Notes under the pieces: generated by a model
What the model saw: the letters and a program-made list of their open reading frames with translations, nothing else
The model's database searches: none
Told to the model about the DNA's origin: nothing
Assembly: GCF_014647515.1 (NCBI RefSeq)
Contig: NZ_BMPI01000033.1
Location: 26,402-90,401, forward strand
DNA length: 64,000 nucleotides
From: Dactylosporangium sucinum
GTDB taxonomy: Bacteria; Actinomycetota; Actinomycetes; Mycobacteriales; Micromonosporaceae
Direction of reading: 5' to 3'
Part shown: in pieces, positions 39,705-48,024 of the stretch
How the letters are laid out: every line of letters begins with the position of its first letter
Position numbering within the stretch: position 1 is the stretch's first letter
Program-made: the position numbers and the translations under genes

Positions 39705-39953
39705 CTAGCTCGGTAGCACTTGCGGGGCGGTGGCGGTGGCGCTCGGCGCCGTCGACGGCGGTGTCGTCGGTACGGTCTCGTCCGGCGGGACGGTGGTCTC
39801 CACCTGGACGTCGTCGAACGGGAGCAGCGGCTCCACGGCGGGGAACAGCTGATACCACAGCAGGGCGCCGACGGCGCCCAGGAGCACCAGCGAGACCAGC
39901 GCCTTGAGCTGCCACTGCCGGAACGGGATGTGCCGCCAGATCCATGCGTACAT
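39705..39953 (-). CDS. small membrane protein beside the sortase gene
   Basis: 82 residues from ATG 39953. A TM segment (LKALVSLVLLGAVGALLWYQLF, quoted in part) follows a short basic, Trp-rich cytoplasmic start (MYAWIWRHIPFRQWQ). The outside part has an acidic stretch and a Pro/Thr/Ser tail. It starts 5 bases after the sortase stop, so it is in the same transcript. I recall comparable small proteins between srtE and trpG in Micromonosporaceae and Streptomyces but no function. A sortase accessory role is a guess. Confidence 0.68.
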   Translation of the reverse strand: MYAWIWRHIPFRQWQLKALVSLVLLGAVGALLWYQLFPAVEPLLPFDDVQVETTVPPDETVPTTPPSTAPSATATAPQVLPS

Positions 39954-39958
39954 GCGGC

Positions 39959-40936
39959 TCAGCCCTCCAGCTCGGCGGGGTCGCCGTCGGCGACGGGCTG
40001 GCTGCGGGCGAGCTCGGCGTGCACGACCAGGCGCTGGTAGTTGTTGAACTTCGGGTTGCACGTGGTCATGGTCAGCATGGCCTTGGTGGGCGTCTCGCCG
40101 GGCTTGTCGGGCACCGGCGCCACCACCTGCACGGCCGTCGGCAGGACGATCTCGTTGCCGGTGACGCGGTAGATGTACCAGGTCTCGCCGGTCTTGACGA
40201 CCACCGGGTCGCCGGGCTTCATCCGGTCGAGGTCCCACCAGATGGCCGGGGTGCGGTGACCGGCCATGGAGAAGTTGCCGATCTGGCCGGGCATGGCGGT
40301 GTCCGGGTAGTGGCCCGGCGCATACCGGATGTCGGCCGGGGTCACGCCCTGCACCACGGCCCACTTCTTCTTGAGCCGCGGGATGTGCACGGAGGCGATG
40401 ACGGCGCCGTTGGCCGGCTTGGCCACCGGGGCCGGCGGGCCGGACGGCGCGACCGTCGGCGTGGCCTGCGGCTGCGCCCACTGCTGCTCCAGTTGCCGGT
40501 TGAGGTCCTCCTGGTGGGCGTCGACGATGGCCGACTTCCCCCAGACCTCATAGGCGGCGAACAGCAGGACGATCAGGCCGAACGTGATCAGCAGCTCGCC
40601 CGTGCCGCGGCTGACCGCGCGCACGACCGAGCCGGCCGTGGTCCTCGTGTATTCGGAGTACACGCTGCGATAACCCTTCTCGGTCCGGACCGGTCGCAGG
40701 GGGACGATCGTGACACCGTTCTCGGTGCGGGGTTCGTCGTCCGGCGCGGCCGGCGTCTCGTGAGGGGTTGTAACTTTCGGGAGGACGGTCGTCGCCGCCT
40801 CCTGGAGCACCTGCCGCTTCGCGGGGCGGTCGAAGCGCGGAATGATGGCGGTCGGGTCGTCGGGCGGCACGCGCGGGATGAGACGCGTCTCGATGTCGTC
40901 CTGGTCGAGGGCCCGGTGGCGGGGGCGATGGTCCAT
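39959..40936 (-). CDS. class E sortase
   Basis: 325 residues from ATG 40936. An N-terminal cytoplasmic region of about 95 residues is unusually long and polar; TM near 105-125 (LLITFGLIVLLFAAYEVWG). The sortase domain shows HIPRLKKKWAVVQG, GHYPDTAMPGQIGNFSMAGHRT (catalytic His, in parts), and LTMTTCNPKFNNYQRLVV, giving the TxTC catalytic Cys and downstream Arg. Class E sortases of high-GC Gram-positives attach LAxTG proteins, including long chaplins, to peptidoglycan. Overlaps no gene but follows the DUF881 gene by 4 bases. Confidence 0.93.
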   Translation of the reverse strand: MDHRPRHRALDQDDIETRLIPRVPPDDPTAIIPRFDRPAKRQVLQEAATTVLPKVTTPHETPAAPDDEPRTENGVTIVPLRPVRTEKGYRSVYSEYTRTTAGSVVRAVSRGTGELLITFGLIVLLFAAYEVWGKSAIVDAHQEDLNRQLEQQWAQPQATPTVAPSGPPAPVAKPANGAVIASVHIPRLKKKWAVVQGVTPADIRYAPGHYPDTAMPGQIGNFSMAGHRTPAIWWDLDRMKPGDPVVVKTGETWYIYRVTGNEIVLPTAVQVVAPVPDKPGETPTKAMLTMTTCNPKFNNYQRLVVHAELARSQPVADGDPAELEG

Positions 40937-40940
40937 CGGC

Positions 40941-41753
40941 CTACGACCCGGCGCGGGCCGAGTGCAGCGCGGTCGACCCGTCGTATGCCTTGGCCTGCAC
41001 GTCCGCCTCCAAACGCACCTGATAGCCGAGCCCGAAGGTGTCGGCGGCCTCCCGGAACAACCGCACCCCCTCGGCATCGTCGAGCGAGCGCTGCAGGCGG
41101 GCCTGCTCGCCGATCGCGGCGATCTCGAAGGGGGGCGAATAGACCTGCCCGTCGAGGAGCAGGGTGTTGCCCACGCAGCGTACCGCGCTCGTGGCGATAA
41201 CCCGGACGCCCATGAGTGTCATGGCCTCCGCGCCGCCGGCCCACAGGGCGTTGACCACGGCCTGGACGTCCTGTTGGTGGACCACGAGGTCGTCGGGCGT
41301 GGCGCCGGCCGGGCGGCTGCCGTCGGGGCGGCGGGGCGCGTCGTCGAGGACGACCACGAGGCCCGGGCCGTGCACGGCGGTCAGCCCGGCGGCGGCCTGC
41401 TGGTCGTTGCCGCGGCGCCGCTGCTCGTCCACCTGGCTGTCGGCCCCGGCCTGCTGCTGTTGTTGCTCGTCGATCTCCGCCCGCAGCCGGGCGGCCCGCT
41501 CGCGGGCGGCGGCGATCTCCTGCTTGCGCCCGCTGATCAGGTTGGTCAGCTCGGGCCGCCGGTCCTCGCGCAGATCGGTGCCCTGGGCGGTCGCGGCGGA
41601 CAGCGAGAACAGCATCCCGGCCACGGCGAGCACCACCGGCGTGAGCACTGACCAGGCGAAACTTCGCTTCCGGTCACGGCGCGGGAGCATAGCGCGACCG
41701 AGCCGGCGCACCGCCCGCGACCACGAGGAGCCGCCGGATGTGTACTCCACCAC
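40941..41753 (-). CDS. DUF881 membrane-anchored protein
   Basis: 270 residues from GTG 41753. A TM helix at about 35-55 (WSVLTPVVLAVAGMLFSLS) is followed by a coiled-coil (QEIAAARERAARLRAEIDEQ) and the DUF881 domain (AVHGPGLVVVLDDAP, DLVVHQQDVQAVVNALWAGG, MGVRVIATSAVRCVGNTLLL, quoted in parts). The position next to crgA, divergent from it, matches Rv0007/Rv0012-type genes of actinobacteria. DUF881 proteins are linked to division and wall genes; mechanism unknown. It leads the operon DUF881-sortase E-small protein-trpG. Confidence 0.9.
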   Translation of the reverse strand: MVEYTSGGSSWSRAVRRLGRAMLPRRDRKRSFAWSVLTPVVLAVAGMLFSLSAATAQGTDLREDRRPELTNLISGRKQEIAAARERAARLRAEIDEQQQQQAGADSQVDEQRRRGNDQQAAAGLTAVHGPGLVVVLDDAPRRPDGSRPAGATPDDLVVHQQDVQAVVNALWAGGAEAMTLMGVRVIATSAVRCVGNTLLLDGQVYSPPFEIAAIGEQARLQRSLDDAEGVRLFREAADTFGLGYQVRLEADVQAKAYDGSTALHSARAGS

Positions 41754-41880
41754 GACCCCTCCCCGCGCGCGCGTGCCGACTTGACTACGCTAGTCGCAGA
41801 ACATTATTCAGGCCGACGCTGGCGGAGGTGGCGGCGTCACATGGATAGTGTTGGCCAGACGACCCCTCCAGGAGAGCGCC

Positions 41881-42165
41881 GTGCCGAAGTCGACAGTTCG
41901 TAAGAAGAAGGTCTACACGCCGCCGGCGGAGCTGCGCCCGCAGGAAACGGTGGCCGCCCGGCGGCGCCCGAGCCCGGTGTGGGTGCCCGCGCTGGCGGTG
42001 AGCTTTGTCGTGATCGGCATCGCCTGGCTGGTGACGTACTACCTGACGCAGGGCTTCTTCGACGTGGAGGCCTTCTCCGCGCTGGCGAAGCTGGAGTACT
42101 GGAACCTGGCCATCGGGTTCGGCTTCCTCGTGGCGTCACTCGCCGTCTTCTCCAAGTGGCGCTGA
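41881..42165 (+). CDS. crgA: CrgA, cell-division inhibitor/regulator
   Basis: 94 residues from GTG 41881 (PKSTVRKKKVYTPP, the standard start), with AGGAGAG upstream. A basic cytoplasmic N-terminus precedes two TM helices (VWVPALAVSFVVIGIAWLV and NLAIGFGFLVASLAVFSKW). CrgA localises to the septum, interacts with FtsZ, FtsQ, FtsI and CwsA and in Streptomyces delays sporulation septation. Length and motifs match the family. A perfect terminator follows directly. Confidence 0.95.
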   Translation: MPKSTVRKKKVYTPPAELRPQETVAARRRPSPVWVPALAVSFVVIGIAWLVTYYLTQGFFDVEAFSALAKLEYWNLAIGFGFLVASLAVFSKWR

Positions 42166-42172
42166 CCTGACG

Positions 42173-42202
42173 ATTCGCCCCCTCGGCCGCGAGGGGGCGA
42201 AT
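42173..42202 (+). terminator. perfect hairpin after crgA
   Basis: ATTCGCCCCCTCG (42173-42185) pairs over all 13 bases with CGAGGGGGCGAAT (42190-42202), loop GCCG, 7 bases past the stop. Confidence 0.85.
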
Positions 42203-42344
42203 GTGTCACAACTTGCGGTGTCGCCATCCAGCTTTCGCCGCCGGTGTCCTAGCGTTTGCTGCGACCAACTTCACGTTACTCACGGGTAACAAGGGGTCTA
42301 AGGTCAAACAGAGCTTCGGCACCGCAGCGCGTTGGAGGCATCGC

Positions 42345-44498
42345 ATGGGCCCAGTGCAGATCGTCGCCACGGCCGTGGCGGCGGCTATCACCGTCGTCGC
42401 GGTCGTCCTCGTCGTGCGCACCGTGCGGCGCATGCTCTCCGTCGTAAGGCTCGGCCAGCCCGACCCGACCCGCGTCGGCGACCGGGCCCTGCGCTTCAAG
42501 ACGATGCTGGCCGAGACCCTGGGTCACACCAGGATGCTGCGCTGGACCGTCGTCGGCGCGGCGCACTGGTTCGTGATGATCGCATTCATCGCGCTCTCGT
42601 CGCTGGTGCTCGAGGCGTACTTCGAGGTCGCCCTGCCCGACCACGGGCTGCCGCTCATCGGCGCCTGGAACGTCTACGGCCTGGTCACCGAGTGGATCGG
42701 GGTGCTCGGCTTCGTCGGCATCCTCGTCCTGATCGGCATCCGGCTGCGCAACCTGCCGAGCAACCCCGAGCGGCGGTCGCGCTTCACCGGGTCGACGATG
42801 TGGCAGGCGTACTACGTCGAGTACACGATCCTCGCGGTACTGCTGTGCGGGTTCTTCATCCGCGGCTTCAAGGCGGCCAACGACACGCTCGAGTGGCCGG
42901 TCTGGGCCGCGCCGGTCAGTCACGGCCTCGGCGCGCTGCTGCCGGCCAGCCCGGCCGCGGTCAGCCTGATCGCCATGGTGAAGATCATCGTGTCGATGGC
43001 CTGGGTGATCGTCATCGCCAGCAACATCACGATGGGCGTGGCGTGGCACCGCTTCCTGGCATTCTTCAACATCTACTTCAAGCGCACCCCCGGCCGGCCC
43101 GGCTCCGGCCTCGGCGGGCTGCGGCCGATGACGAGCGAGGGCAAGCCGCTCGACTTCGAGGAGGCCGACCCGGAGAAGGACCAGTTCGGCGTCGCGCAGG
43201 TCGAGCAGTTCAGCTGGAAGGGCATGCTCGACTTCACCACCTGCACCGAGTGCGGGCGGTGCCAGTCGCAGTGCCCGGCCTGGAACACCGGCAAGCCGCT
43301 CTCGCCGAAGCTGCTGATCCTCAACCTCCGTGACCACGCCTACGCCAAGGCGCCGTACCTGCTCGGCGGGGGCGGCAAGACGCTCACCGGCGACGAGAAG
43401 GCCACCCAGGAGCAGCTCGCCAAGATCGACGTCCTGGCGCTCGCCGAGGCCGAGCGGCCGCTCATCGGCGGCGTGGACGAGAACGGCGTCATCGACCCGG
43501 ACGTGCTGTGGTCGTGCACCACCTGCGGCGCGTGCGTGGAGCAGTGCCCGGTCGACATCGAGCACGTCGACCACATCGTCGACATGCGGCGGTACCAGGT
43601 GCTCATCGAGTCGAACTTCCCGACCGAGGCCGGCGTCATGCTGCGCAACCTGGAGAACAAGGGCAACCCGTGGGGCGCCGCCCAGTCGACCCGCGACGAC
43701 TGGGCGAAGGGCCTCGGCTTCGAGGTGCCCAACGTGGCCGACGGCGGCGACTTCGAGTACCTCTTCTGGGTCGGGTGCGCCGGCGCCTTCGAGGACCGGG
43801 CCAAGAAGACCACCCGCGCGGTGGCGACGCTGCTCAACGAGGCGGGCGTCAGCTTCGCGATCCTCGGGCAGGGCGAGACCTGCACCGGCGACCCGGCCCG
43901 CCGGATCGGCAACGAGTTCGTGTTCCAGATGCTGGCCCAGCAGAACGTCGAGACGCTCAACGACGCCGGCGTGAAGAAGATCGTGGCGACCTGCCCGCAC
44001 TGCTTCAACACGCTCAAGAACGAGTACGGGCAGCTGGGCGGCGACTACGAGGTCATCCACCACACGCAGCTGCTCGCCCAGTTGGTGGCGGCGGGCAAAC
44101 TGACCCCGGTCCAGCCGCTGGACGGATCCATCACGTACCACGACCCGTGCTACCTCGGCCGCCACAACCGCGTGTTCGCCGCGCCGCGGGAGGTCCTCGG
44201 TGCTGTCGCCGCTCCGGCCGACGGTCTGGTCGAGATGGACCGGTTCGCCGAGCGCTCCTTCTGCTGCGGCGCCGGCGGTGCCCGCATGTGGATGGAGGAG
44301 CGGATCGGCAAGCGGATCAACGTGGAGCGGGTCGAGGAGGCCCTGTCGACCGGGGCCAAGACGGTCGCCGTGTCCTGCCCGTTCTGCCTGACGATGCTGG
44401 GCGACGGCGTGACCGGCAAGAAGTCGGCCGGTGCGGCCCCGGACGACGTCGAGGTCGTGGACGTGGCGTCGGTGCTGCTGCGGGCGGTGCGCTCCTAG
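42345..44498 (+). CDS. etfD: EtfD-like membrane Fe-S oxidoreductase (heterodisulfide-reductase type)
   Basis: 717 residues from ATG 42345, with TTGGAGG at 42332-42338; upstream in-frame sequence is not protein-like. The N-terminal 250 residues hold five or six TM helices of the nitrate-reductase gamma type. Two 4Fe-4S motifs follow, CTECGRCQSQCP near residue 303 and CTTCGACVEQCP near 390, then two CCG domains (ATCPHCFNTLKNEYG, SFCCGAGGARMWMEE). Resembles mycobacterial Rv0338c/EtfD, which accepts electrons from ETF and passes them to menaquinone during acyl-CoA oxidation. That fits the acyl-CoA dehydrogenase at 11310, though not linked in operon. Confidence 0.85.
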   Translation: MGPVQIVATAVAAAITVVAVVLVVRTVRRMLSVVRLGQPDPTRVGDRALRFKTMLAETLGHTRMLRWTVVGAAHWFVMIAFIALSSLVLEAYFEVALPDHGLPLIGAWNVYGLVTEWIGVLGFVGILVLIGIRLRNLPSNPERRSRFTGSTMWQAYYVEYTILAVLLCGFFIRGFKAANDTLEWPVWAAPVSHGLGALLPASPAAVSLIAMVKIIVSMAWVIVIASNITMGVAWHRFLAFFNIYFKRTPGRPGSGLGGLRPMTSEGKPLDFEEADPEKDQFGVAQVEQFSWKGMLDFTTCTECGRCQSQCPAWNTGKPLSPKLLILNLRDHAYAKAPYLLGGGGKTLTGDEKATQEQLAKIDVLALAEAERPLIGGVDENGVIDPDVLWSCTTCGACVEQCPVDIEHVDHIVDMRRYQVLIESNFPTEAGVMLRNLENKGNPWGAAQSTRDDWAKGLGFEVPNVADGGDFEYLFWVGCAGAFEDRAKKTTRAVATLLNEAGVSFAILGQGETCTGDPARRIGNEFVFQMLAQQNVETLNDAGVKKIVATCPHCFNTLKNEYGQLGGDYEVIHHTQLLAQLVAAGKLTPVQPLDGSITYHDPCYLGRHNRVFAAPREVLGAVAAPADGLVEMDRFAERSFCCGAGGARMWMEERIGKRINVERVEEALSTGAKTVAVSCPFCLTMLGDGVTGKKSAGAAPDDVEVVDVASVLLRAVRS

Positions 44499-44508
44499 CA
44501 CTGAGCGC

Positions 44509-44742
44509 TTAGCGCTGACCGATGACGTTCATCACCATCGCCAGGGCGATCAGCACCGCCCCGGCGGTGGCGATGAACTTCAGCCCGCGGAGGCTCTCGG
44601 CCCAGGCCACCTTGCGCGCGGCCGGGATGAGGGCCTTCGTGCGCCGGTAGTCGAGCCGGGCCCGTCTCGCCCGGGTGCCCGCGCTGCCCGCGAACACGCC
44701 GGCCACGAGCGCGATACAGGCGCCGATCAGCGCCGCTGCCAT
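44509..44742 (-). CDS. small membrane protein of unknown function
   Basis: 77 residues from ATG 44742, with AGGGAGGG upstream. One N-terminal TM (ALIGACIALVAGVFAGSAG) and one C-terminal TM (GLKFIATAGAVLIALAMVMN) flank a basic cytoplasmic loop (RARRARLDYRRTKALIPAARK). It converges with etfD, ending 11 bases from it. No named family recognised. Confidence 0.65.
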   Translation of the reverse strand: MAAALIGACIALVAGVFAGSAGTRARRARLDYRRTKALIPAARKVAWAESLRGLKFIATAGAVLIALAMVMNVIGQR

Positions 44743-44854
44743 CGGCCCTCCCTGGGGGGTGCTGTGTTGCCAACAGCATCCGCGCCGCTCACCACGCCGC
44801 ACAGCCCCCGAAAGTGGGAGGGTGATCCTTCTAAGGCCAGTTATGCAACAGGCC

Positions 44855-45514
44855 TTAGGCCGAACCGGGCATCGTGGACACGGTGGTCGCGACCGTGGCG
44901 GCGGAGATGGCGACCATGACCGCCGCCTGGACCTCCGCGACCGCCTTGCGCACGGCGTCGGCGGCCCAGCGTTCGTCGGCGACCGCCTTCAGCCGTTCGG
45001 CCGGCAGGCCGACGGCGCGGGCCAGGCCCGTGGCTTCCACGAGTCCACAGAGTGCGGCGGTACGGGCATCGACCGGCCCCTGGTGGACCGCCTGGCGCAT
45101 CGCCGCCCGGGCGGCATGCTCCGGCGCCGGGTCGCCGGCCGGGTAGCGCGTCACCGGGAAGACCCACAGCACCCGGCCCTGCTCGCGGCGCAGCACCCGG
45201 GCGTTGACCAGCGAGGCCAGCAGGTCCTCGCGCAGCGTCCGGCTGAGCCGCTGGAGCCACTCGCCGGGCTTGCGCGGGTGCTCCTCGCGGGCGATGGTCG
45301 CCAGCGCGCGGTCGGCGAACGGCTCGCCCGTCGGCGTCGTGTCGCGGACCGTCAGGCGGCCGCCGGCGAACTCGACCCGGTCGGCCAGCGCGAGCTCGAT
45401 GAGCAGCGCGGCCGCGAGGCCGTAGTCGAGGGCCGGTGCGCCGGCGATGGCCGAGCCCTCTTCGTCGTCGTAGGCGATGAGCAGCAGCTCATCGGCGAGC
45501 GTCGGTCGGTCCAT
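44855..45514 (-). CDS. GPP34 (GOLPH3/Vps74-like) domain protein
   Basis: 219 residues from ATG 45514. GPP34 pattern: LADELLLIAYDDEEGSA at the start, LDYGLAAALLIELALADRVE, VLRREQGRVLWVFPVTRYP, and a hydrophobic beta-hairpin-like centre. In eukaryotes GOLPH3/Vps74 binds PI4P and retains glycosyltransferases in the Golgi; bacterial homologues are widespread in actinobacteria with no settled function, perhaps binding anionic lipids or glycosylation enzymes. The last 40 residues are Ala/Val-rich and hydrophobic. Divergent from the CNNM gene at 45615. Confidence 0.85.
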   Translation of the reverse strand: MDRPTLADELLLIAYDDEEGSAIAGAPALDYGLAAALLIELALADRVEFAGGRLTVRDTTPTGEPFADRALATIAREEHPRKPGEWLQRLSRTLREDLLASLVNARVLRREQGRVLWVFPVTRYPAGDPAPEHAARAAMRQAVHQGPVDARTAALCGLVEATGLARAVGLPAERLKAVADERWAADAVRKAVAEVQAAVMVAISAATVATTVSTMPGSA

Positions 45515-45614
45515 GATTTCAAAGGTACGATCGCTGGGTCCGAACCGCAGGTCGAGGCGCCTTCAGCGGGCCGAGGGTTCACGTGGAACAATTCGGCGGA
45601 CACCTGAAGGGACC

Positions 45615-46943
45615 ATGTTCACCACACTGTTGCCCCTGCTGGCGTTTGCGCTGCTCACCGCGGCGAACGCCGGTTTTGTCGCCGCCGAGTTCGCGCTCGT
45701 GACCGTCGACCGGGCCGAGATCGACCAGCAGGCGGCCGCCGGTGACCGCAAGGCGCGCACGGTCCGGCAGGCCCTGCGCGAGCTGTCGTTCCAGCTGTCC
45801 GGCGCCCAGCTCGGAATCACGATCACCGCGTTGCTGGCCGGCTACCTGGCCGAGCCGGCGCTGGCGCACATCTTCGAGCCGGTGATTCGCCCGATCTTCG
45901 GCGGGATGACGCAGACCGCCGGCCACGTTCTCGCGCTGCTCATCGCGACGCTGATCTCGATGCTGTTCGGCGAGCTGGTGCCGAAGAACGCGGCGCTGGC
46001 CAAGCCGATGCCGGTCGCGCGGGCGACCGCCGGGCCGCAGCGGATGTTCTCCCGGCTGTTCAAGTGGCTGATCGGGGCGCTCAACGGCACGGCCAACTGG
46101 GTGGTGCGCCGCTTCGGCGTCGAGCCGCAGGAGGAGCTGGCCAGCGCCCGGTCGCCGGAGGAGCTCGGGCTGCTCGCGGCGATCTCGGCCCAGGCGGGCG
46201 CGCTGCCGAAGGAGACCGCGGTCCTGCTGCAGCGCACGATCCGCTTCGGCGACAAGAGGGCGGCCGAGGCGATGACGCCGCGCGTGGACGTGGTGTCGCT
46301 GCGGGCCGACACGACCGTCGCCGAGCTGCTGGCGACCTCGGTGCAGACGGGCTACAGCCGGTATCCCATCTACGTGCAGACCCTCGATCAGGTCACGGGT
46401 GTGGTCACGGTCACGGACGCGCTCGGCGTCCCGCCCGTGCGCCGCCCGACGACCAAGGTCGGCGCGGTGGCGCGCGAGCCCGTGTTCGTGCCGGAGAGCC
46501 TCGACCTCGACGGCGTGCTCGAGGCGCTGCGCAAGGCCGGGTCCTCCTTCGCCATCGTCGTGGACGAGTACGGCGGGACCGACGGCGTGGTCACCGTCGA
46601 GGACCTCGTCGAGGAGCTGGTCGGCGAGATCGCCGACGAGCACGACGTCGAGGACGAGCCGACCACGGCCCACGGCATGCCCGACCTGACCGCGCCCGGC
46701 GACGAGCGGACGTTGCTGGTCGATGGCGTACTGCGGGAGGACGAGCTGGCGGAGCTGACCGGCTTCCGGGTGCCGGAGGGTCCGTACGAGACGCTGGCCG
46801 GCTTCCTCATGGCGCGGCTCGGCCACATCCCCACGGTCGGCGAGACGTGGAAAGAGGACGGCTGGGAGTTCACCGTCGTCGAGGTGGATCGGCGCCGCAT
46901 CGAGCAGGTGCGGGTCGTGCGCCCGGAGGCGGTCGATGACTGA
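45615..46943 (+). CDS. CNNM/CBS-domain membrane protein with CorC_HlyC domain
   Basis: 442 residues from ATG 45615, with AAGGGA upstream. CNNM transmembrane domain at 1-190 (LTAANAGFVAAEFALVTVDR, LSGAQLGITITALLAGYLAE, FGELVPKNAALAKP), then a CBS pair at about 215-335 (MTPRVDVVSLRADTTVAEL, FAIVVDEYGGTDGVVTVEDL) and a C-terminal CorC_HlyC domain (about 360-440). Such proteins, often annotated hemolysin III-like, mediate Mg2+/Co2+ efflux or Na+/Mg2+ exchange with ATP sensed by CBS. The following paralogue starts within its last codons. Confidence 0.92.
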   Translation: MFTTLLPLLAFALLTAANAGFVAAEFALVTVDRAEIDQQAAAGDRKARTVRQALRELSFQLSGAQLGITITALLAGYLAEPALAHIFEPVIRPIFGGMTQTAGHVLALLIATLISMLFGELVPKNAALAKPMPVARATAGPQRMFSRLFKWLIGALNGTANWVVRRFGVEPQEELASARSPEELGLLAAISAQAGALPKETAVLLQRTIRFGDKRAAEAMTPRVDVVSLRADTTVAELLATSVQTGYSRYPIYVQTLDQVTGVVTVTDALGVPPVRRPTTKVGAVAREPVFVPESLDLDGVLEALRKAGSSFAIVVDEYGGTDGVVTVEDLVEELVGEIADEHDVEDEPTTAHGMPDLTAPGDERTLLVDGVLREDELAELTGFRVPEGPYETLAGFLMARLGHIPTVGETWKEDGWEFTVVEVDRRRIEQVRVVRPEAVDD

Positions 46944-47982
46944 GCTGCTGATCACGGTCCTGCTGCTGCTCGGCAACGGGTTCTTCGTCGCCGGTGAGTT
47001 CGCGCTCATCGCGTCGCGCCGCACGGTGGTCGAGCCGATGGCCGCCACCTCGCGCCGGGCCCGGATCGGGCTGCGCGCGATGAACGAGATCCCGCTGATG
47101 ATCGCCGGCGCGCAGCTCGGCGTGACGATCTGCTCGCTCGGCCTCGGCGCGCTCGCCGAGCCGGCGCTGGCCCACGGGCTGGAGGGGCCGTTCCACGCGC
47201 TGCACATGCCCGAGCAGCTGATCCACCCGGTGGCGTTCGTCCTGGCCCTCGGCGTGGTCGTGTTCGCCCACACGGTCGTCGGCGAGATGGTGCCGAAGAA
47301 CCTGACGCTCGCGTCGCCGGAGCGGGCGGTGCTGTGGCTCGGCCCGCCGATGTACGCGTTCTGCATGGCCACCAAGCCGGTGCTGGTGGCGATGAAGTGG
47401 GCGTCGCGCACGATCCTGTCGCTGTGGCGGATCGAGACGACCGGCGCGGTGAAGACCGTGTTCACCGCCGAGGAACTGGCCGGCCTGGCCGCGCAGGCGA
47501 CGACCGAGGGGCTGCTGGCGCCCGAGGAGCACGCCCGCATCGCCGGCGCCCTGGCGCTCAGCCGGCGCACGGCCCGCGACGCGCTGCGGCCGTGGGCGCA
47601 GGTCACGACGGTGGCCGAGGACGTGTCGCCGGCGTCGCTGGAGGTGCTCGCCACCCGCACGAACCGGTCGCGCTTCCCGGTCGTCGACCGCGCCTCCCGG
47701 CGGGTCCTCGGGTTCGTCCACGTCAAGGACGTGATTGGGTTCGTCGGGCCGCAGCGGCGGGCGCCCATCCCGGCCGGCCTGATCCGGCCGCTCGGCATCG
47801 TGCCGCCCACCCGCACGCTGGCCGAACTGCTGCTGGCCATGCGCCGCGAGCGGCAGCACATCGTGCTGGTGAGCGACGGGCGGGTGCCGATCGGCGTGGT
47901 GACGCTCGACGACGTGCTCATGGCCGTCGTCGGCGAGCCGGTCCAGGACGAGTATCACTCGACGGTTGGAACCGCACGCTGA
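46936..47982 (+). CDS. second CNNM/CBS-domain membrane protein (short form)
   Basis: 348 residues from ATG 46936, overlapping the previous gene by 8 bases. CNNM domain at 1-190 (VLLLLGNGFFVAGEFALIAS, IAGAQLGVTICSLGLGALAE, VGEMVPKNLTLASPE), CBS pair at about 215-340 (SRFPVVDRASRRVLGFVHVKD, HIVLVSDGRVPIGVVTLDD). It lacks the CorC_HlyC domain present in its neighbour. The two probably form a heteromeric transporter, a common tandem arrangement in actinobacteria. Confidence 0.92.
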   Translation: MTELLITVLLLLGNGFFVAGEFALIASRRTVVEPMAATSRRARIGLRAMNEIPLMIAGAQLGVTICSLGLGALAEPALAHGLEGPFHALHMPEQLIHPVAFVLALGVVVFAHTVVGEMVPKNLTLASPERAVLWLGPPMYAFCMATKPVLVAMKWASRTILSLWRIETTGAVKTVFTAEELAGLAAQATTEGLLAPEEHARIAGALALSRRTARDALRPWAQVTTVAEDVSPASLEVLATRTNRSRFPVVDRASRRVLGFVHVKDVIGFVGPQRRAPIPAGLIRPLGIVPPTRTLAELLLAMRRERQHIVLVSDGRVPIGVVTLDDVLMAVVGEPVQDEYHSTVGTAR

Positions 47983-48024
47983 TCGCCTGTCCCGATCGTC
48001 CGGCACTCGGCACAATGGCCCGTT

